Position numbers and translations under genes: made by a program
The notes under the pieces: model-generated
Database searches by the model: none
What the model was told of the DNA's origin: nothing
What the model saw: the letters and a program-made list of their open reading frames with translations, nothing else
Assembly (NCBI RefSeq): GCF_000143415.4
Contig: NW_003314279.1
Coordinates: forward strand, 1,811,679 to 1,875,678
Length of the DNA: 64,000 bases
Direction: 5' to 3'
Source: Selaginella moellendorffii
Taxonomy: Eukaryota; Streptophyta; Lycopodiopsida; Selaginellales; Selaginellaceae
Shown: positions 47,257 through 59,200 of the stretch, piece by piece
Layout: each line of letters opens with the position of its first letter
Numbering within the stretch: the stretch's first letter is position 1

Positions 47257-47626
47257 TGTCAAGACCCCTGACAAGATCAAGACTGGAAAATGCAAAAAGA
47301 CAAAGAGAAAAAGCTAGTGGAAACAAAGAAGAGGCCTTAGACTGGCGTTGATTCAGATTGTGGAGAAATGGAACAAGGCTAACCTATATATACTATAGGT
47401 TGATGAAGCTCCACCACTCTTGGATCGAGGACGGCCTAAATATAGCTGTGGTCGAGGAGGCGCCACATCATCATTAGGAATATGGCTCGAGACTCAGGAA
47501 TCGGAAAGTGTCTCGAGAGTCAGGAATAGGGAAGTATCTCGAGAGTCAGGAATAGGGAAGTGTCTCGAGAGTCAGGAATGTGGTCTGCAGGTCAGGAATG
47601 TGGCAAGAATTAGGGGATTCCTGACA
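47257..47626 (-). repeat. 3' LTR of chromovirus, with internal ~26-bp repeats
   Basis: 370-bp LTR. A CCTATATATACTATAGG stretch serves as TATA region. Positions about 47486-47590 hold three to four copies of a roughly 26-bp unit (CTCGAGAGTCAGGAATAGGG followed by AAGTGT). Confidence 0.92.
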
Positions 47627-47637
47627 GCACCCCCTCC

Positions 47638-50600
47638 TCAAGAACGAGTGGAACGAGGATGTGAACGAGAACGAAGAGGAGGATGAGATGAGCGGCGATG
47701 GATGGGAGATGGAGAAAAAGAATGAGGACTGGGACGAGAAGGATAGTGTCGGTGGAAGTCCTGAACAAGGTCAGGAGAATGAATCAGGTTGTCCGCAGGT
47801 TCCCAAGTGTGTTCCTCAGGTCCGTAACCCTTCCAGTCCACCAGATAGTAGAGTTTAGACCATGAAATCTTGGAATCAAGGATGTCCTGAACCTCGTACT
47901 CAGACCCATCCTCGAGCTGCACTGGTGGAGGCGGAGGAATGACCCGATTTGGAATTGAATTTGATATGAGGAGGGAAGTGCAAGGCGATAAGTGACAGGA
48001 TTAATGATGGCAGTGATAGGGAAAGGACCAAGGCGTTTGAAATCGAGTTTTGGACAGGGCCTGGTGGTGGAGATATTTCGCCTGAAGAGCCAGACTTTAT
48101 CCCCGATATTGTAAGGGGGACAATCCTGACGATGGACATTGGCAAATGTTTTATGAGATTCCTGAGCACGATGGAGGTGGAAGGAGATGGAGTTGTGGAT
48201 TTCCTGGAGGTTGGAGATAAATGCTTTAGAGCGGGGATTTGAACGAGAGGATTCAGATGGAGAAGGAAGTGAGAGATTGAATTGGGGATTTCGGCCAGAG
48301 TTTGCAAAGAAGGGGGAAACTCGAAGAGAGGAGTGAACAGAGTTGTTATAGGAGAACTCAGCAAGGGGAAGGATATCGAACCAGTTATCCTGATGATAGT
48401 TGATGAAGCACCTCAAGAATTGTTCCAACGTCTGAATCATTCGCTCGGACTGCCCATCAGTTTGAGGATGATATGCCGAAGAGAGGTTGGCCTTCACTCC
48501 AAGCAGCTGCAAAAACCGTTGCCAGAAATGAGAGATGAACTGAGGCCCTCGATCCGAAACCACATCTGTAGGAATCCCATGAAGTCGGAAAATTTCCCTG
48601 AATACCAGTTTTGCCATGTCCTCGCCCGAAAACTCCTTGGTACATGGCAAGAAGTGCGCCATCTTTGTGAAGTGATCCACCACGACTAAAATGCTGTTGA
48701 AGCCTCCAGAACTCAGAAGATCACTCAAGAAATCCATGGAGATGGATTCCCAAGGACCTGAAGGGACCGGAAGGGAACGAAGCAAACCTAAAGGAAGGTG
48801 GCGAGGTACCTTATTCCGGGCACAAGTGTCACAGGAGGTAACAAAAGCTTGATGTAGTCGTCCATGTGAGGCCACCAAAAGTCCCGTGCAACTAGCTCAT
48901 AGGTTTTCGCAATGCCGAAGTGACCAGCAATCGGGCTATCGTGGCACGCCATCAGGACCAACCTTCGAGCATCACCTTCAGGAACATAAAGCTGCTCCCC
49001 ACGGTACAATAAGCCATCTAAGAACTCGAACTCGTCAAATCGCCGGCAATTGGGAGTCACTGGGTGTCCAGCTTGAAGATGGGGGAAAATGTCGCTAGCA
49101 AGATCATCGGATTGAAGATCGTTTCTGATTGCATCCATCAAGGAGGAGTCCTGAGGGGCCAGGGAAATTGCCATAACTTGAAGCCGATCAGGACCGAGGA
49201 TAACTTGATCCTGTTGATTGAAGGCAGGATTACCAGGCCTGAGACTGAGATAGGAGCGCCTTGAAAGAGCATCAGGAAGGCCTTGAAACTTTCCAGGTCT
49301 GTACTTGATAACAAAGTCAAACCGGCTCAGGAATTGTGCCCACCTTGCTTGACGACGGCTTAAAACTCGGGAAGTGGCAAAGTACTTGAGATTTTTGTGA
49401 TCCGTCCAGACTGTTGTTTGATGGCTCGCCCCCTCCAAGAAACGGCGCCACTCTCCAAAGGAATCCACGATGGTAAGGAGCTCCTTGTCGTGGATTTCGT
49501 AATTGATCTCCGCAGGCTGGAATTTCCGAGAATGGAAAGCGACCGGATGAAGTTCGTGATCCGCTCCGAGTTGAGACAGCACAGCACCAATGGCAAAGTC
49601 AGAGGCGTCAGCCTCGATGAAGAAAGGTTGTGAGGAATCAGCATGGATCAAGACAGGAGCAGAACTGAAGGCCGCCTTGAGTGTGTCGAAAGTCTGCTGG
49701 GCAGCAGCAGACCAAGAGAAGGGAACATCCTTGCGAGTGAGATATGTGAGAGGAAGGACAATGTCAGAGTAGTAATCAATGAATTTGCGGTAGAAGTTGG
49801 CGAAGCCAAGGAAAACCTGAACGTCCGACATTGATTGTGGAGGCTCCCATTCGAGAATAGTCTTGACTTTGGCAGGATCTATCGTGATATCTTCAGGAGT
49901 GACAATGTACCCAAGGAACTCCACAGACTGCTGATCAAAGGAACATTTCTCAAGCTTCGCGTATAGGCCATGTTCTCGCAGCTTCGCTAGCACCTTGCGT
50001 ACATGTTCGCCATGCTCCTCCTGAATTTTTGAGTAGATGAGGATGTCATCGAGGTAGACAATCACCATCTGATCAAGAAACTCCCGAAAGACGTCGTTCG
50101 CCATGTGTTGGAAAACTGCTGGAGCATTTGTCAAGCCAAATGGCATGACAGTGTACTCGAAGTGGCTATAGCGGGTTCGGAATGCAGTCTTCCACTCATC
50201 ACCAGGCCGGATCCGGATCAGGTTGTATGCTCCACAGAGGTCAATCTTGGTGAAGAAGCGGGCACTGTCGAGGCGTTCCAACAGGTCTGAGATCAGGGGC
50301 AGCGGATAACGGTTCCAAACAGTCACCTTGTTCAAACCTCAGTAGTCGATGACTAGCCGCAAGCTCCCATCCTTCTTCTTGACAAAAAAGATAGGCGCTC
50401 CAGCCGGGGACTGCGAATGCTGAATGTACCCCGAGGCAAGGTTCTCATCCACATACTCTTTGAGGGCCTTAAGCTCGGACGGGGATAACCCGTAGATAGG
50501 CCCCCACGGAGGTGACGCTCCTTTCTGTAAATCAATGGGACAATCATAAGGCCGATGAACAGGCAGTACACTAGCTTTTTTCTTGTCAAACACATCCCCA

Positions 50601-51415
50601 AAATCATGATACTTCTCAGGAAGACTAACAGGAGAAACATGCAAAGCAAAAAGAAAAAGAGGTTCTTCATGAAGGAGTTCTTTCATAGTGATTGTGGAGA
50701 TAGGAGGAGGCGTACGACTAAGTGGACTGATGAGACAAGGATACGGTCCAGTGTAAGATGAAAGAGAGGAAAAAGAAGAGGGTGAAAACTTTATAGAGTC
50801 AGGAACAGAACCCTGATTCGAGTTTAGGGAACTTTTCCTGATTCGGACTCGATGAACAGCAGGGGAAGCCGTGGGAGAGATGAGCTGTAATTCCTTCCAA
50901 CAGATCTGAGGCTGATGTAGTTGGAACCAAGGAAGACCAAGCACCACAGAGGAGGACTTGCTGTTGATGATGTTGAAGGCGATATTGGTGACGGTGGACC
51001 CTATGTGTACTCGAACGGGCAACGTTTCCCTAAGTCCAGAAGATGGAGATACAAAATGCCCGCCGATGCCTTCAACCCTCAAATCCCGTATGGTAGGAGA
51101 AAGAGGAACGTGATGTCGGGTAGCAAAGTCCGTGTCCATGAAGCAGGAAGTTGCACCCGAGTCTAGTAACGCCAGAGCCTTGAGTCTTGATTGTCCGGTG
51201 AAAGAAAGGAGACATGGGATGCAGAAGTTGCGGGAATTGGTGGTGGCTTTGATGAAAGGTGGTGAGGAGCTTGATAAAGAAGAAAAGTGATTTTTATTCG
51301 GGGAGTCCAAACAGACAGCTCCTACTCTGTTTGGACAGGTTCGTTTCGCGACTGTAATAGAGGTGGACTTTGAGGCAGAGTGAACTCGAGCAGTCGAGGA
51401 GGCTTCTTGGGACAT
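47638..51415 (-). pseudogene. pol of chromovirus: protease, RT, RNase H, integrase, chromodomain
   Basis: From 51415: protease ALLDSGATSCFMDTDFA; RT FFVKKKDGSLRLVIDY*GLN, FTKIDLCGAYNLIRIRPGDE, MPFGLTNAPAVFQHM, catalytic YLDD; RNase H FFIEADASDFAIGAVLSQLG, DKELLTIVDSF, LPDALSRR; integrase zinc finger ending CDTCARNK, SMDFLSDL, VSDRGPQFISHFW, QTDGQSERMIQTLEQF; and a chromodomain YYLVDWKGYGPEEHTWEPAD near 47850, which should steer integration by binding modified histones. Three lesions: TGA at 50341-50339 (CGA to TGA in VIDYRGL), one missing base near 48852, and a frameshift near 47950 that disconnects the chromodomain. Pol overlaps gag by 94 nt in the -1 frame. The stop at 47638-47640 touches the polypurine tract. 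Confidence 0.93.
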
Positions 51416-52293
51416 ACAGCTGCTTTGTGATTAGGATCAGCACAATAGAGGCAAAGATTATGAGATATTCGACGTTGCTTCTCAGCAGGACTCAACTTCC
51501 CTCTAATGAGTCGGGGAGTACCAGAAATATCCATCGGAACCGGAGCAATAGGTTCAGGAGTATGCCCTGAAGACTCAAGCTGGGATTCCTGAGTTTGGGA
51601 CGGAAAAACAGCGGCGTGGCAACTTTCCTGACGACGTTCAAAGAGACGATTGTCACATCGAACAGCTTTGTTGATGGCATCCGACAGGTCCTTGGGATCC
51701 TCCATGGTGACCAACAAATCCTTGACACCGTTGTTGAGGCCGAAACGAAATTGGTCAATCAGGGCCCGCTCATCCCACTGAGTGTCCAAAGCAAGGAGTT
51801 GGAACTCGGCAGCGTAGATCGAGGCAGGACGAGACCCCTGAGAGAGACGTCTCATCTTTGTGGTAGCAGCCCGAACCCAATCCGTCTCGCCAAAACATGC
51901 TTCGAGCTTCTCTTTGAACAATTGAAGATCCATCAGCTCTGGAACCACGACCCCTTTCATGCTCTTCTCCAGAAGAGGAGAAAACCATGACAAAGCTGCA
52001 CCTTCGAGCAACATCCCAATCGCGCCGATTTGAGACTCGGGAGTAGGGTACCGCCGATGTTGAAGTGCGAAGATCAACTCCATCTGGTTCAGGAATCCGC
52101 GAAGCTCCGAACGCTTGCCTGAAAATTTCGCCGGGAAGCTCACCTTTGGTTCAGGAACTTTACTGGATCCTTGAGCCGAAAGTGAAGCAAGCTCCTGCTG
52201 CATGCGAAGAAGGGTCGCCTTCAGCTCGGTATTCTCAGACTGGATTTTTGCAAGGACTTCAGCAAAGAAATTAGGATGGCTTGGAGACTCCAT
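51322..52293 (-). CDS. gag of chromovirus, intact
   Basis: Open from MESPSHPNFFAEVLAKIQSE (start at 52293; the frame is open further up to 52341 but those residues are hydrophobic leader noise) for about 323 residues. The N-terminal coiled coil (ENTELKATLLRMQQELASL) is followed by the capsid domain (PKVSFPAKFSGKRSELRGFL, GMLLEGAALSWFSPLLEKS) and a C-terminal zinc knuckle CLYCADPNHKAAVC. The protein forms the virus-like particle and packages RNA. It overlaps pol by 94 nt; a -1 frameshift would be needed to make Gag-Pol. Confidence 0.9.
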   Translation of the reverse strand: MESPSHPNFFAEVLAKIQSENTELKATLLRMQQELASLSAQGSSKVPEPKVSFPAKFSGKRSELRGFLNQMELIFALQHRRYPTPESQIGAIGMLLEGAALSWFSPLLEKSMKGVVVPELMDLQLFKEKLEACFGETDWVRAATTKMRRLSQGSRPASIYAAEFQLLALDTQWDERALIDQFRFGLNNGVKDLLVTMEDPKDLSDAINKAVRCDNRLFERRQESCHAAVFPSQTQESQLESSGHTPEPIAPVPMDISGTPRLIRGKLSPAEKQRRISHNLCLYCADPNHKAAVCPKKPPRLLEFTLPQSPPLLQSRNEPVQTE

Positions 52294-52393
52294 TGGCAAG
52301 AAGAAAGAAAGAAAGGGGGAAAAAAAGGCAAAGGTAATCAAACAATCAAAATGAGCTAAATCAAAAAATGAAAAAACACAATCTGAATCAAAC

Positions 52394-52763
52394 TGTCAAG
52401 ACCCCTGACAAGATCAAGACTGGAAAATGCAAAAAGACAAAGAGAAAAAGCTAGTGGAAACAACGAAGAAGCCTTAGACTGGCGTTGATTCAGATTGTGG
52501 AAAAATGGAACAAGGCTAACCTATATATACTATAGGTTGATGAAGCTCCACCACTCTTGGATCGAGGACGGCCTAAATATAGCTGTGGTCGAGGAGGCGC
52601 CACATCATCATCAGGAATATGGCTCGAGACTTAGGAATCGGAAAGTGTCTCGAGAGTCAGGAATAGGGAAGTATCTCGAGAGTCAGGAATAGGGAAGTGT
52701 CTCGAGAGTCAGGAATGTGGTCTGCAGGTCAGGAATGTGGCAAGAATTGGGGGATTCTTGACA
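52394..52763 (-). repeat. 5' LTR of chromovirus
   Basis: 370 bp, about 98% identical by eye to the copy at 47257-47626, same length, same internal repeats. On the minus strand it is followed by GTTTGATTCAGATTGTG; no standard tRNA primer site was recognised. Confidence 0.92.
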
Positions 52764-52768
52764 GTTTT

Positions 52769-53106
52769 GTGTGGAGCCAAATATGTTAGGAGGGAGCAAG
52801 TTAGGAATGTTGTGGCTGGAGCAAGTGTATGCACAAATCACACAAGATTTTGACAAAATGTTGTGTTGATGATACTCTTTATTTAGTACAATATTGTGAA
52901 ATATCATCTCTTCCACTTCTCACTACATGTTCTTTAGCTCCACTTTTTATTGATTGTAGCCATGATGTCCACTATTGGGCATATGATGAAGTTGGTCACA
53001 CATATCAGCATTGTTAGCATTTTCTAGATTAACATCCTCCATTTCCTAGCTGGAGGCTTTAGCATCAACAACATCTTATTACTGTTGTTGTAATGAAAAG
53101 TTTATA
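52769..53106 (+). pseudogene. Old family-1 gag, continuation after the chromovirus
   Basis: The sequence resumes at GTGGAGCCAAATATGTTAGG, the exact continuation of 47256, and runs through a degenerate zinc knuckle (YWAYDEVGHTYQHC, first two cysteines lost) to about 53106, where the TRIM element intrudes. Confidence 0.8.
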
Positions 53107-53691
53107 TAAGTAACTAAAGAGAACGACTTGAGATACAATCCATAGGGTTCAAATATACAAGGAAAAGGCTTATGAAAAAGAGTGCACCTGTTTTTCCCAT
53201 TGGTTAAGGGTTTTGGGATACTTAAGGTTAAACATCCTTGCGTTTGAGTAGTACTAGGTTGGGTGACCTCCCAAAAAGTCTAAATTCAAAAGTTTATATT
53301 TAGTATCAGAGAGGTCTTGAATCCAACTTTATTGGTTGGGTAAGGGAATTATACCACATGTTGAGATTGATATCTGGCAGGTTCAATTTGCCTTTGGCTG
53401 GGGTCGACTCGAGGGGTAGGGTGTTAAAAGAGCAGGATTCTCAAGAGAGCTACAGCTTTTATCTTCTGTTCACGAGGGCATGAACTTGTAAGGAAGCATA
53501 ATAGATTATAAGCAACCAAAAAGAATGATTAAAAAGACAATCTATAATGATTTAAATATAGAGGGAAAAGGCCTATAAAAAAGAGTGCACCTCTTTTTCA
53601 AGGTTTTGAGATATTTAGGATTAAACATTTTTGAGTTTGAGTAGTACTAGGCTGGATGACCTCTTGAAAAGTCCAAATTTAAGAGCTTACA
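53107..53691 (+). mobile_element. TRIM-like short LTR element, copy 2
   Basis: Partial 5' LTR about 53107-53298, primer-site remnant TTTAGTATCAGAG (53299-53311), a 124-bp non-coding middle, polypurine tract GAGGGGTAGGG just before the 3' LTR, and a 269-bp 3' LTR (53423-53691, TGTTAAAAG...CTTACA). Both LTR length and layout equal copy 1 at 40.9-41.4 kb. It sits in the old family-1 gag/pol junction. Confidence 0.8.
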
Positions 53692-53830
53692 ATCTGAATA
53701 TTGAGATTCTTTTAAAAAATGAGGAATTAGGTGAATAGTGAAGGGTCTTTATATAAATAAATCAATGATCCTTTCATCCTTCTTTCTTGAGTACCATCAA
53801 GGGGTTCACTTAACACTACAAGTTTTCATT
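53692..53830 (+). pseudogene. Old family-1 gag/pol junction after the TRIM
   Basis: Matches element 1 near 22540-22640: AATGAGGAATTAGG, TCCTTTCATCCTTCTTTC, and ACCATCAAGGGGTTCACTTA. It breaks off near 53830. Confidence 0.7.
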
Positions 53831-56800
53831 CTACTTTAATCACTTAATTATGCCTTTAACCAATTGGAAGAGTCTCATGCATAACCTCCATAAGTCCTCA
53901 TTCTAACTTAGGGCACTTGCTAACCCTATGCGTGTTCTTATGACTATACCACCACCTAGTACTCTTTTTATCTTTTGCCACTAAATTGCCTTATTGCAAC
54001 CAGAGAAAACTCCCACTCCCACTTTTACTCATACTCCTACTCCTCTTCCTACTCCCACTCCTACTCCCTTATTGCAGCCATGGGCATCTTGAGAGAGGGA
54101 GAGGGAATATTCTAATTCTCAAAATATTCATATATAAACCACAAATATCAAAGGTTTTGCATTTTGTGTGTTAAGCTAAAGTATGGCGAGAGGGAGAGAG
54201 CTTAGGACATGAACAAAGCTATAAAGAGGAGGAGGATCAAGGTGCCATACCTCAACATGGTAAACCCAGCATAACATATATCTTATTTCTTTCTGGAGCA
54301 TTTCTTGATTGATGGAGAGGATCTATGAGGTTTGGAGTAGCAATCTTGGAGAGGGTAGGCTAGGAGTGGTAAAATTACCCTTATAGAGAGATTTTTGAGT
54401 GTTAGAGTGAAATTTCATCTTCTTGAAGCTATGGCATGCAATGCCAGTTTCCAATGGCGTTTTCTCCTTTGTCTTTGACCCATTTGAAGGGCTCTTTTTT
54501 TGGGTATGTAGATCTCAGGCTTCTCCGTCCATCTAGTATAGGCACTTGTGATCTAGTGGAGAAATGGAGTTTTAGTGATTTTTCTTTCAATTTTTATTCC
54601 TCTTCCTACATCCATCTTTTTTCAACCTAAGCTTGAATCCTAGGAAGAGATTGTACCAATTTGTTTGATGGGCTCTTAAATCTTGCTAATAGCTATCCAA
54701 AGAGTGGTTTGTTAGAGGCCAATTCGTTGGGAGCTGTGACATGTATGCATTTTTCTTTTAGCGTGCAAACACAATTCATTATGGAAGCTTTGCAAAGTGA
54801 GAATTCTCTCCAATTTTGTGCATCTTTGTAAAATCTTATTTCTAAGTGGTCTTAAGATATGGACAGAGTTATCCATCATCCAAATTTGTGCATTTCCATC
54901 ATTTTTTGTTAATCACACTTTAGTTTCTTTCTTCCCCACACTATAACAATTTTTGAGTGCCAATTTCTCGAGCGTCTAAATCTTATTTTCACTGTCGTTT
55001 GTTGTATCGTGTGTGCTTTGCTCTGCTCTTTCTTTTGAGTCATCACTTCAATATTCTCATAGAGTTTTAAGCCAAATTCAAGTCATTTTCTCTAGCATCA
55101 TATGATAAACGAAGTTGCATACCTCTCTAGCATATAAAGTTCTAGCCTTTCTTGCAATTTCTTACATCAGGATTGTAAATCCGTTTGTGATATCTCATTT
55201 TTATGTTGCATCATCTAATTTGATATCTAAATTCATGAGATTTTATTGTTCTTCACTAACTTTCATCCTTGTTTGAGTGTGATTATTATTCTTAAGATTT
55301 TTTCTCCCATCTTACACTTTGCTTTTGCAAATCTTTGTGTGAGGATGATCTAGCTTTTTAGGGTGACATTGAGCCACTTTCCAGGTGATTCCAAGAGTTT
55401 TTAATAGAAAAGCACAACACTTGTTTCTTTTAGAGATACCTTAACATTTTCACGCCTCTTGGAATTTTATTTTGGAATTTGCAACATTCATGACCATTTA
55501 TTTTGGTTATAAGCTTTGCTTAGGTGTTTGAGGACGATTCAACTTGCTAGATTGGGTGCATCACTTCATAGCATTTACCATATTTAGGCATTTGCAATGA
55601 TTCAAACATTTTATGCTGGTGATAACACATTCATAATCACCTAGAAGATCAATTTGGAAGGCACTAGTCTCCATTCTTAAAGGCAAGTTTTCACATTTAA
55701 GGCAAGAGTTTGATTTCCATAGATTCATATCGGATGAGAAGGATTCACTAAATCCAACAGATGCTTTGACTAGGGATTTACAGCAACCAGTAGAGACAGC
55801 TAATCCAGTCTATATCCTACAGCAGGGTGTGGATTTACCTCTCTTCACACTAGGAGCTTCACCAATACGGATTCATATAGTAAAATTTGAGGTTTTTTAT
55901 GACTTAAACGGAATCACAATGGATGCAAGCAAGCACAACCACTTTCTTCAATTGATGCATGGACAAGCTTGAGTTTGGGTAGAGTCATTCTTGAATATAG
56001 AGCAGGAATGATATATAGAGGTGAAGATACTCTTCCTCAAAATGTTTAGATAGGAGAAGGATCTTCAACAACTTCACACCAAGTTCTTTTCTTTCCTACA
56101 AACACAACATGAGTTTGTCATTGAGTATATTTGGCAGTTCAAGAAGCACTAGAAGCTATACCTCACTTAGATCCCAGACCTAATAGAGATAATCGTGGTT
56201 ACCACCTTTGTCTAGGGGCTAAAGCCACTCATCCAATGCAAACTTCTCAAGTATAAGCATATTGAGTGTTGTTCAACTTTTGAGCATGCCAAGAAGCTTG
56301 AAAAGGAGCTTTGCCTCATTCTAGGTGTCTCCTAAGTTGCCCAATCTCCATCCAGCCACCTCCTCAAGCATCTGATTGCAACAGTTTCTCACCAATCTAC
56401 ACCCAAAGTTGCAAAAGAGAGATAGCCACTAGCATTGGAATCTGCTATTACTGAATTTTGCTAGTACAAAAACCTCCTTGAGTGTCAATAACAAACTCTC
56501 TTGCAACACCAACAACAGTAGACTACCATTCTTGAGGAACTTAAGGCATTGAGATTTTAGCAAATAGAAACAGCATTGAGATGACCCTGTCATTGGTGTA
56601 CCCATTGTGAGGCTAGTACACACTCAACAAAATAGTGCTATCACCTCCATCTAGAGCTTTAACCTCCAAGGAGCCAATGTGTCCAGGAGCATCCACTTGC
56701 TGGTAACTCTGCACTTCAACCACCTCAATAAAGAGCACGACTTAGCTATTAACAAGGACTAGGTCCAACCATCACATACAAGTTGCCTTTTAAGTTGGCA

Positions 56801-58650
56801 TTTGTTGGCTCCCCTATAGTTGATGTTGGACCTTCTTAGCTTGACAACATATCTTCTTCGAGCTTGGCTAGTACATCTTCCATGACTCCTACCACATCTT
56901 CATCTCTTCTAACATACATCATGCAACAGCTATTACGCAGCTCAGTCACCCTTTTGCTCGGACAACTTTTACGATCAGTCCCAAGAATTGGATAGCAGTT
57001 AGAAACTCTTGCATGGTCCAACAAACCTCTTCTTCATGCTAGAGAGGAGATCCACATCATGGACACCACAACAACATAAGCTTTAGGAACTTTTATAGCA
57101 TTAGTCACTTTGGAAGATATTGTCATAGCAGAAGCACTCTTGGATTTAGGATCAGGGAGTAATGCCATCTCTTTGGCATTGGCAAAGTTTGCTGGGTTCC
57201 AGATCAAGAACAACACAATCGTCATCCTCAAAACCTTTGCAAACCATACTATGATTCCCATGGGTATATGTTGCAAAGTGCCTATATCAATCCTATGGAT
57301 CTCATCATTGGTGGATTTTGTGGTGGTGCATTTCCAGTATGTAAACTCCCACTCCCTCACCAATCTTATCTTCTTGGGATGCACATGGCACCTCCAAATA
57401 AATGCTAAGACATACTAGAATAAGGGAATGATGCAAATCAGTGATCATATCAAGACTACCAAACTGTATAACACTCATAGCCACTCCTTACAGAAGACAA
57501 CTCCAACTCCAACCCCTACTCCTATTGCTACTTCTTCCAAGTCTCCATGACATCCAACATTTCCAGCCAAGCTTGCTGTTGTCTTCCTCGAGCTCCTCAA
57601 CGATCCATCACTGCCAGAAATGGGGGTATTCAGCATCCACACTTTTTCTACATTCAATGCTACTACTGAACCATCCATGGCCATTTTCACTAGTGCTATA
57701 CAATCCCCATCACAATTAGAACTTGCTTCTTTTCTTAAGGCATAGGCACTTCCAGCAGTTCGAGAGGCATTCAAGAGGCTCTTATCCAGCCATATATCAA
57801 CTATATGCTCTTCTCCTTGCTCCATTCTGCAGCATATGTTCACAAAAGGTGGTTATCTTTCCCGAGTGCCACCAACAGCAACCAACTCCTTGGCCTCTTT
57901 ATTTGAGGACCAAGCTTCTTGGGTCAATAGCAGCATCTAAGTTTCTAGTCAAGCTTGGAGCTAGGGATAATGTGAAAATAGCAAGTGATGATGTGCCAGA
58001 TGGGAGTGACGACATTTTCTAGCATTCCAACAGTCATGGCGATGACTTTCAGTGATCAAGAGACTCTAGGAAACTCAAAGACATCAGCAGCACAACCTCC
58101 TACAGTCAAAGCACTTGAACACCTTGGATCTTACAAGTTTTAGAATGTGGCATTTTCCCTTGTTAAGGAGATCCCGACTACTCAATGTCTTTTATTTAGA
58201 CTTGCATCATGCTGTTTGCTCTTCTCTACTAACTTTGCCTTTCCAAGACACACTCATAGATCCATGTACTTTATCATGGATCCCTACAAGCTCAATAGAC
58301 GACACTCTTGCAACTACTCAATCCACTATTTCAGCTCCAAGTCTTTTTCCTCACCAATAAGGAGCTTCACACAAGGATCTAAGACCCTCACAGCACCATT
58401 TGGACATCGTGCATGCTAGTTAGGGAGCAAAAGGTGGTGCAGCCCTCAAAGGTGGCAAAAACACTGCTCCAATCTTTGTTTTTGACTTTGGCCACACTCA
58501 GGAGTCTTTGTACAACTTCCTTGACACTTACGGAAATTTTCTTCAGTCTACAGTAGCTCCATATCACCCTGGAGTCACTACTCAGTTGCTTCGCCATGGT
58601 ATTGTAGAGTTGTATGGCTTTAGGTTTCATTACGTTTCAACTTTGGTTCT
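53831..58650 (+). mobile_element. Degraded second retroelement block inside the old family-1 copy
   Basis: This 4.8 kb interrupts the old family-1 pol. It has no long clean frame. A plus-strand piece at 57110-57400 reads AEALLDLGSGSNAISLALAK, a retropepsin-like D-x-GS site, then a strand typical of gypsy proteases. Around 56090-56350 the text resembles gag-like coding. The order gag-like then protease-like on the plus strand suggests an old gypsy insertion of another family. No LTRs were found, and the tail beyond 57500 is unassigned. Confidence 0.4.
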
Positions 58651-58659
58651 TAGCATGAT

Positions 58660-59195
58660 GTTATCAAGTATAGAACTTTCACAGATACCATATTTTCTTT
58701 TGTCCCTCTTCTTCTACCTTTGTTTCCATCACTTTTATCTCCTCATCACTTCCTATTGTGTTTCCATCATGCTCCTTTATTCCCTCTCTAGATCCCTTAG
58801 ATAGTCTGTGTTGCACAGGGGATCAACTCAAGGAGTATATTGATATTTTAGACTTTGACTTGTTATCTGTGGCTAATATTGTAACACCTAATCCTATTCC
58901 AATTAAGGATACTCATCTAATCAATATTCTTGTTCGGTGTTGGTCACCAAAGAAGATTAAGATTTTACAAATATTAAAAAAATGTTAGAAAAGGGTGTTA
59001 TCTAAACATCTTAAAATCCTTTATAAACCTCATTTTATAACAAAACTTAATAAGAGTATTTACTTTTGCATAGACTATTATTTATTAAATGAGATGACTA
59101 TCCTAGATGTGTACACTATGATTAATTTTCACACTATATTTTCTAAAGACTACTTTTCTAGACTTATTATACCATTACATGGAAAGTCTGCTGAT
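58660..59195 (+). pseudogene. Old family-1 pol, protease-RT part, ends at the duplication junction
   Basis: Follows element 1 from about 22990 to 23500: a T/C-rich linker, LKEYIDILDFDLLS, PIPIKDTHLINILVRCWSPK, and FCIDYYLLNEMTILDVYTM-like RT. Drift is mostly C-to-T/G-to-A. It ends at about 59195, where the segmental duplication begins. Confidence 0.75.
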
Positions 59196-59200
59196 CAAAA

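Larger units (their letters stand above)
47257..52763 (-). mobile_element. Chromodomain Ty3/gypsy retrotransposon (chromovirus), family 2, young insertion
   Basis: The element is 5507 bp with 370-bp LTRs at both ends (TGTCAAGACC...CTGACA), a GTTTT target duplication, a polypurine tract next to the left LTR (complement of GCACCCCCTCCTC, 47627-47639), and gag and pol on the minus strand. The LTRs differ at about 7 of 370 positions by eye, so it is much younger than family 1. It has landed in the middle of the old family-1 gag. Confidence 0.95.

Noticed and set aside
49064-52274. Multiple plus-strand open frames opposite the chromovirus
   Set aside because: Antisense shadows; codon pattern and motifs all support the minus strand.
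54000-54060. CTCCTACTCC-type run considered as a CRISPR-like or satellite array
   Set aside because: Simple-sequence (CTCCTA)n-like stretch without regular spacers.
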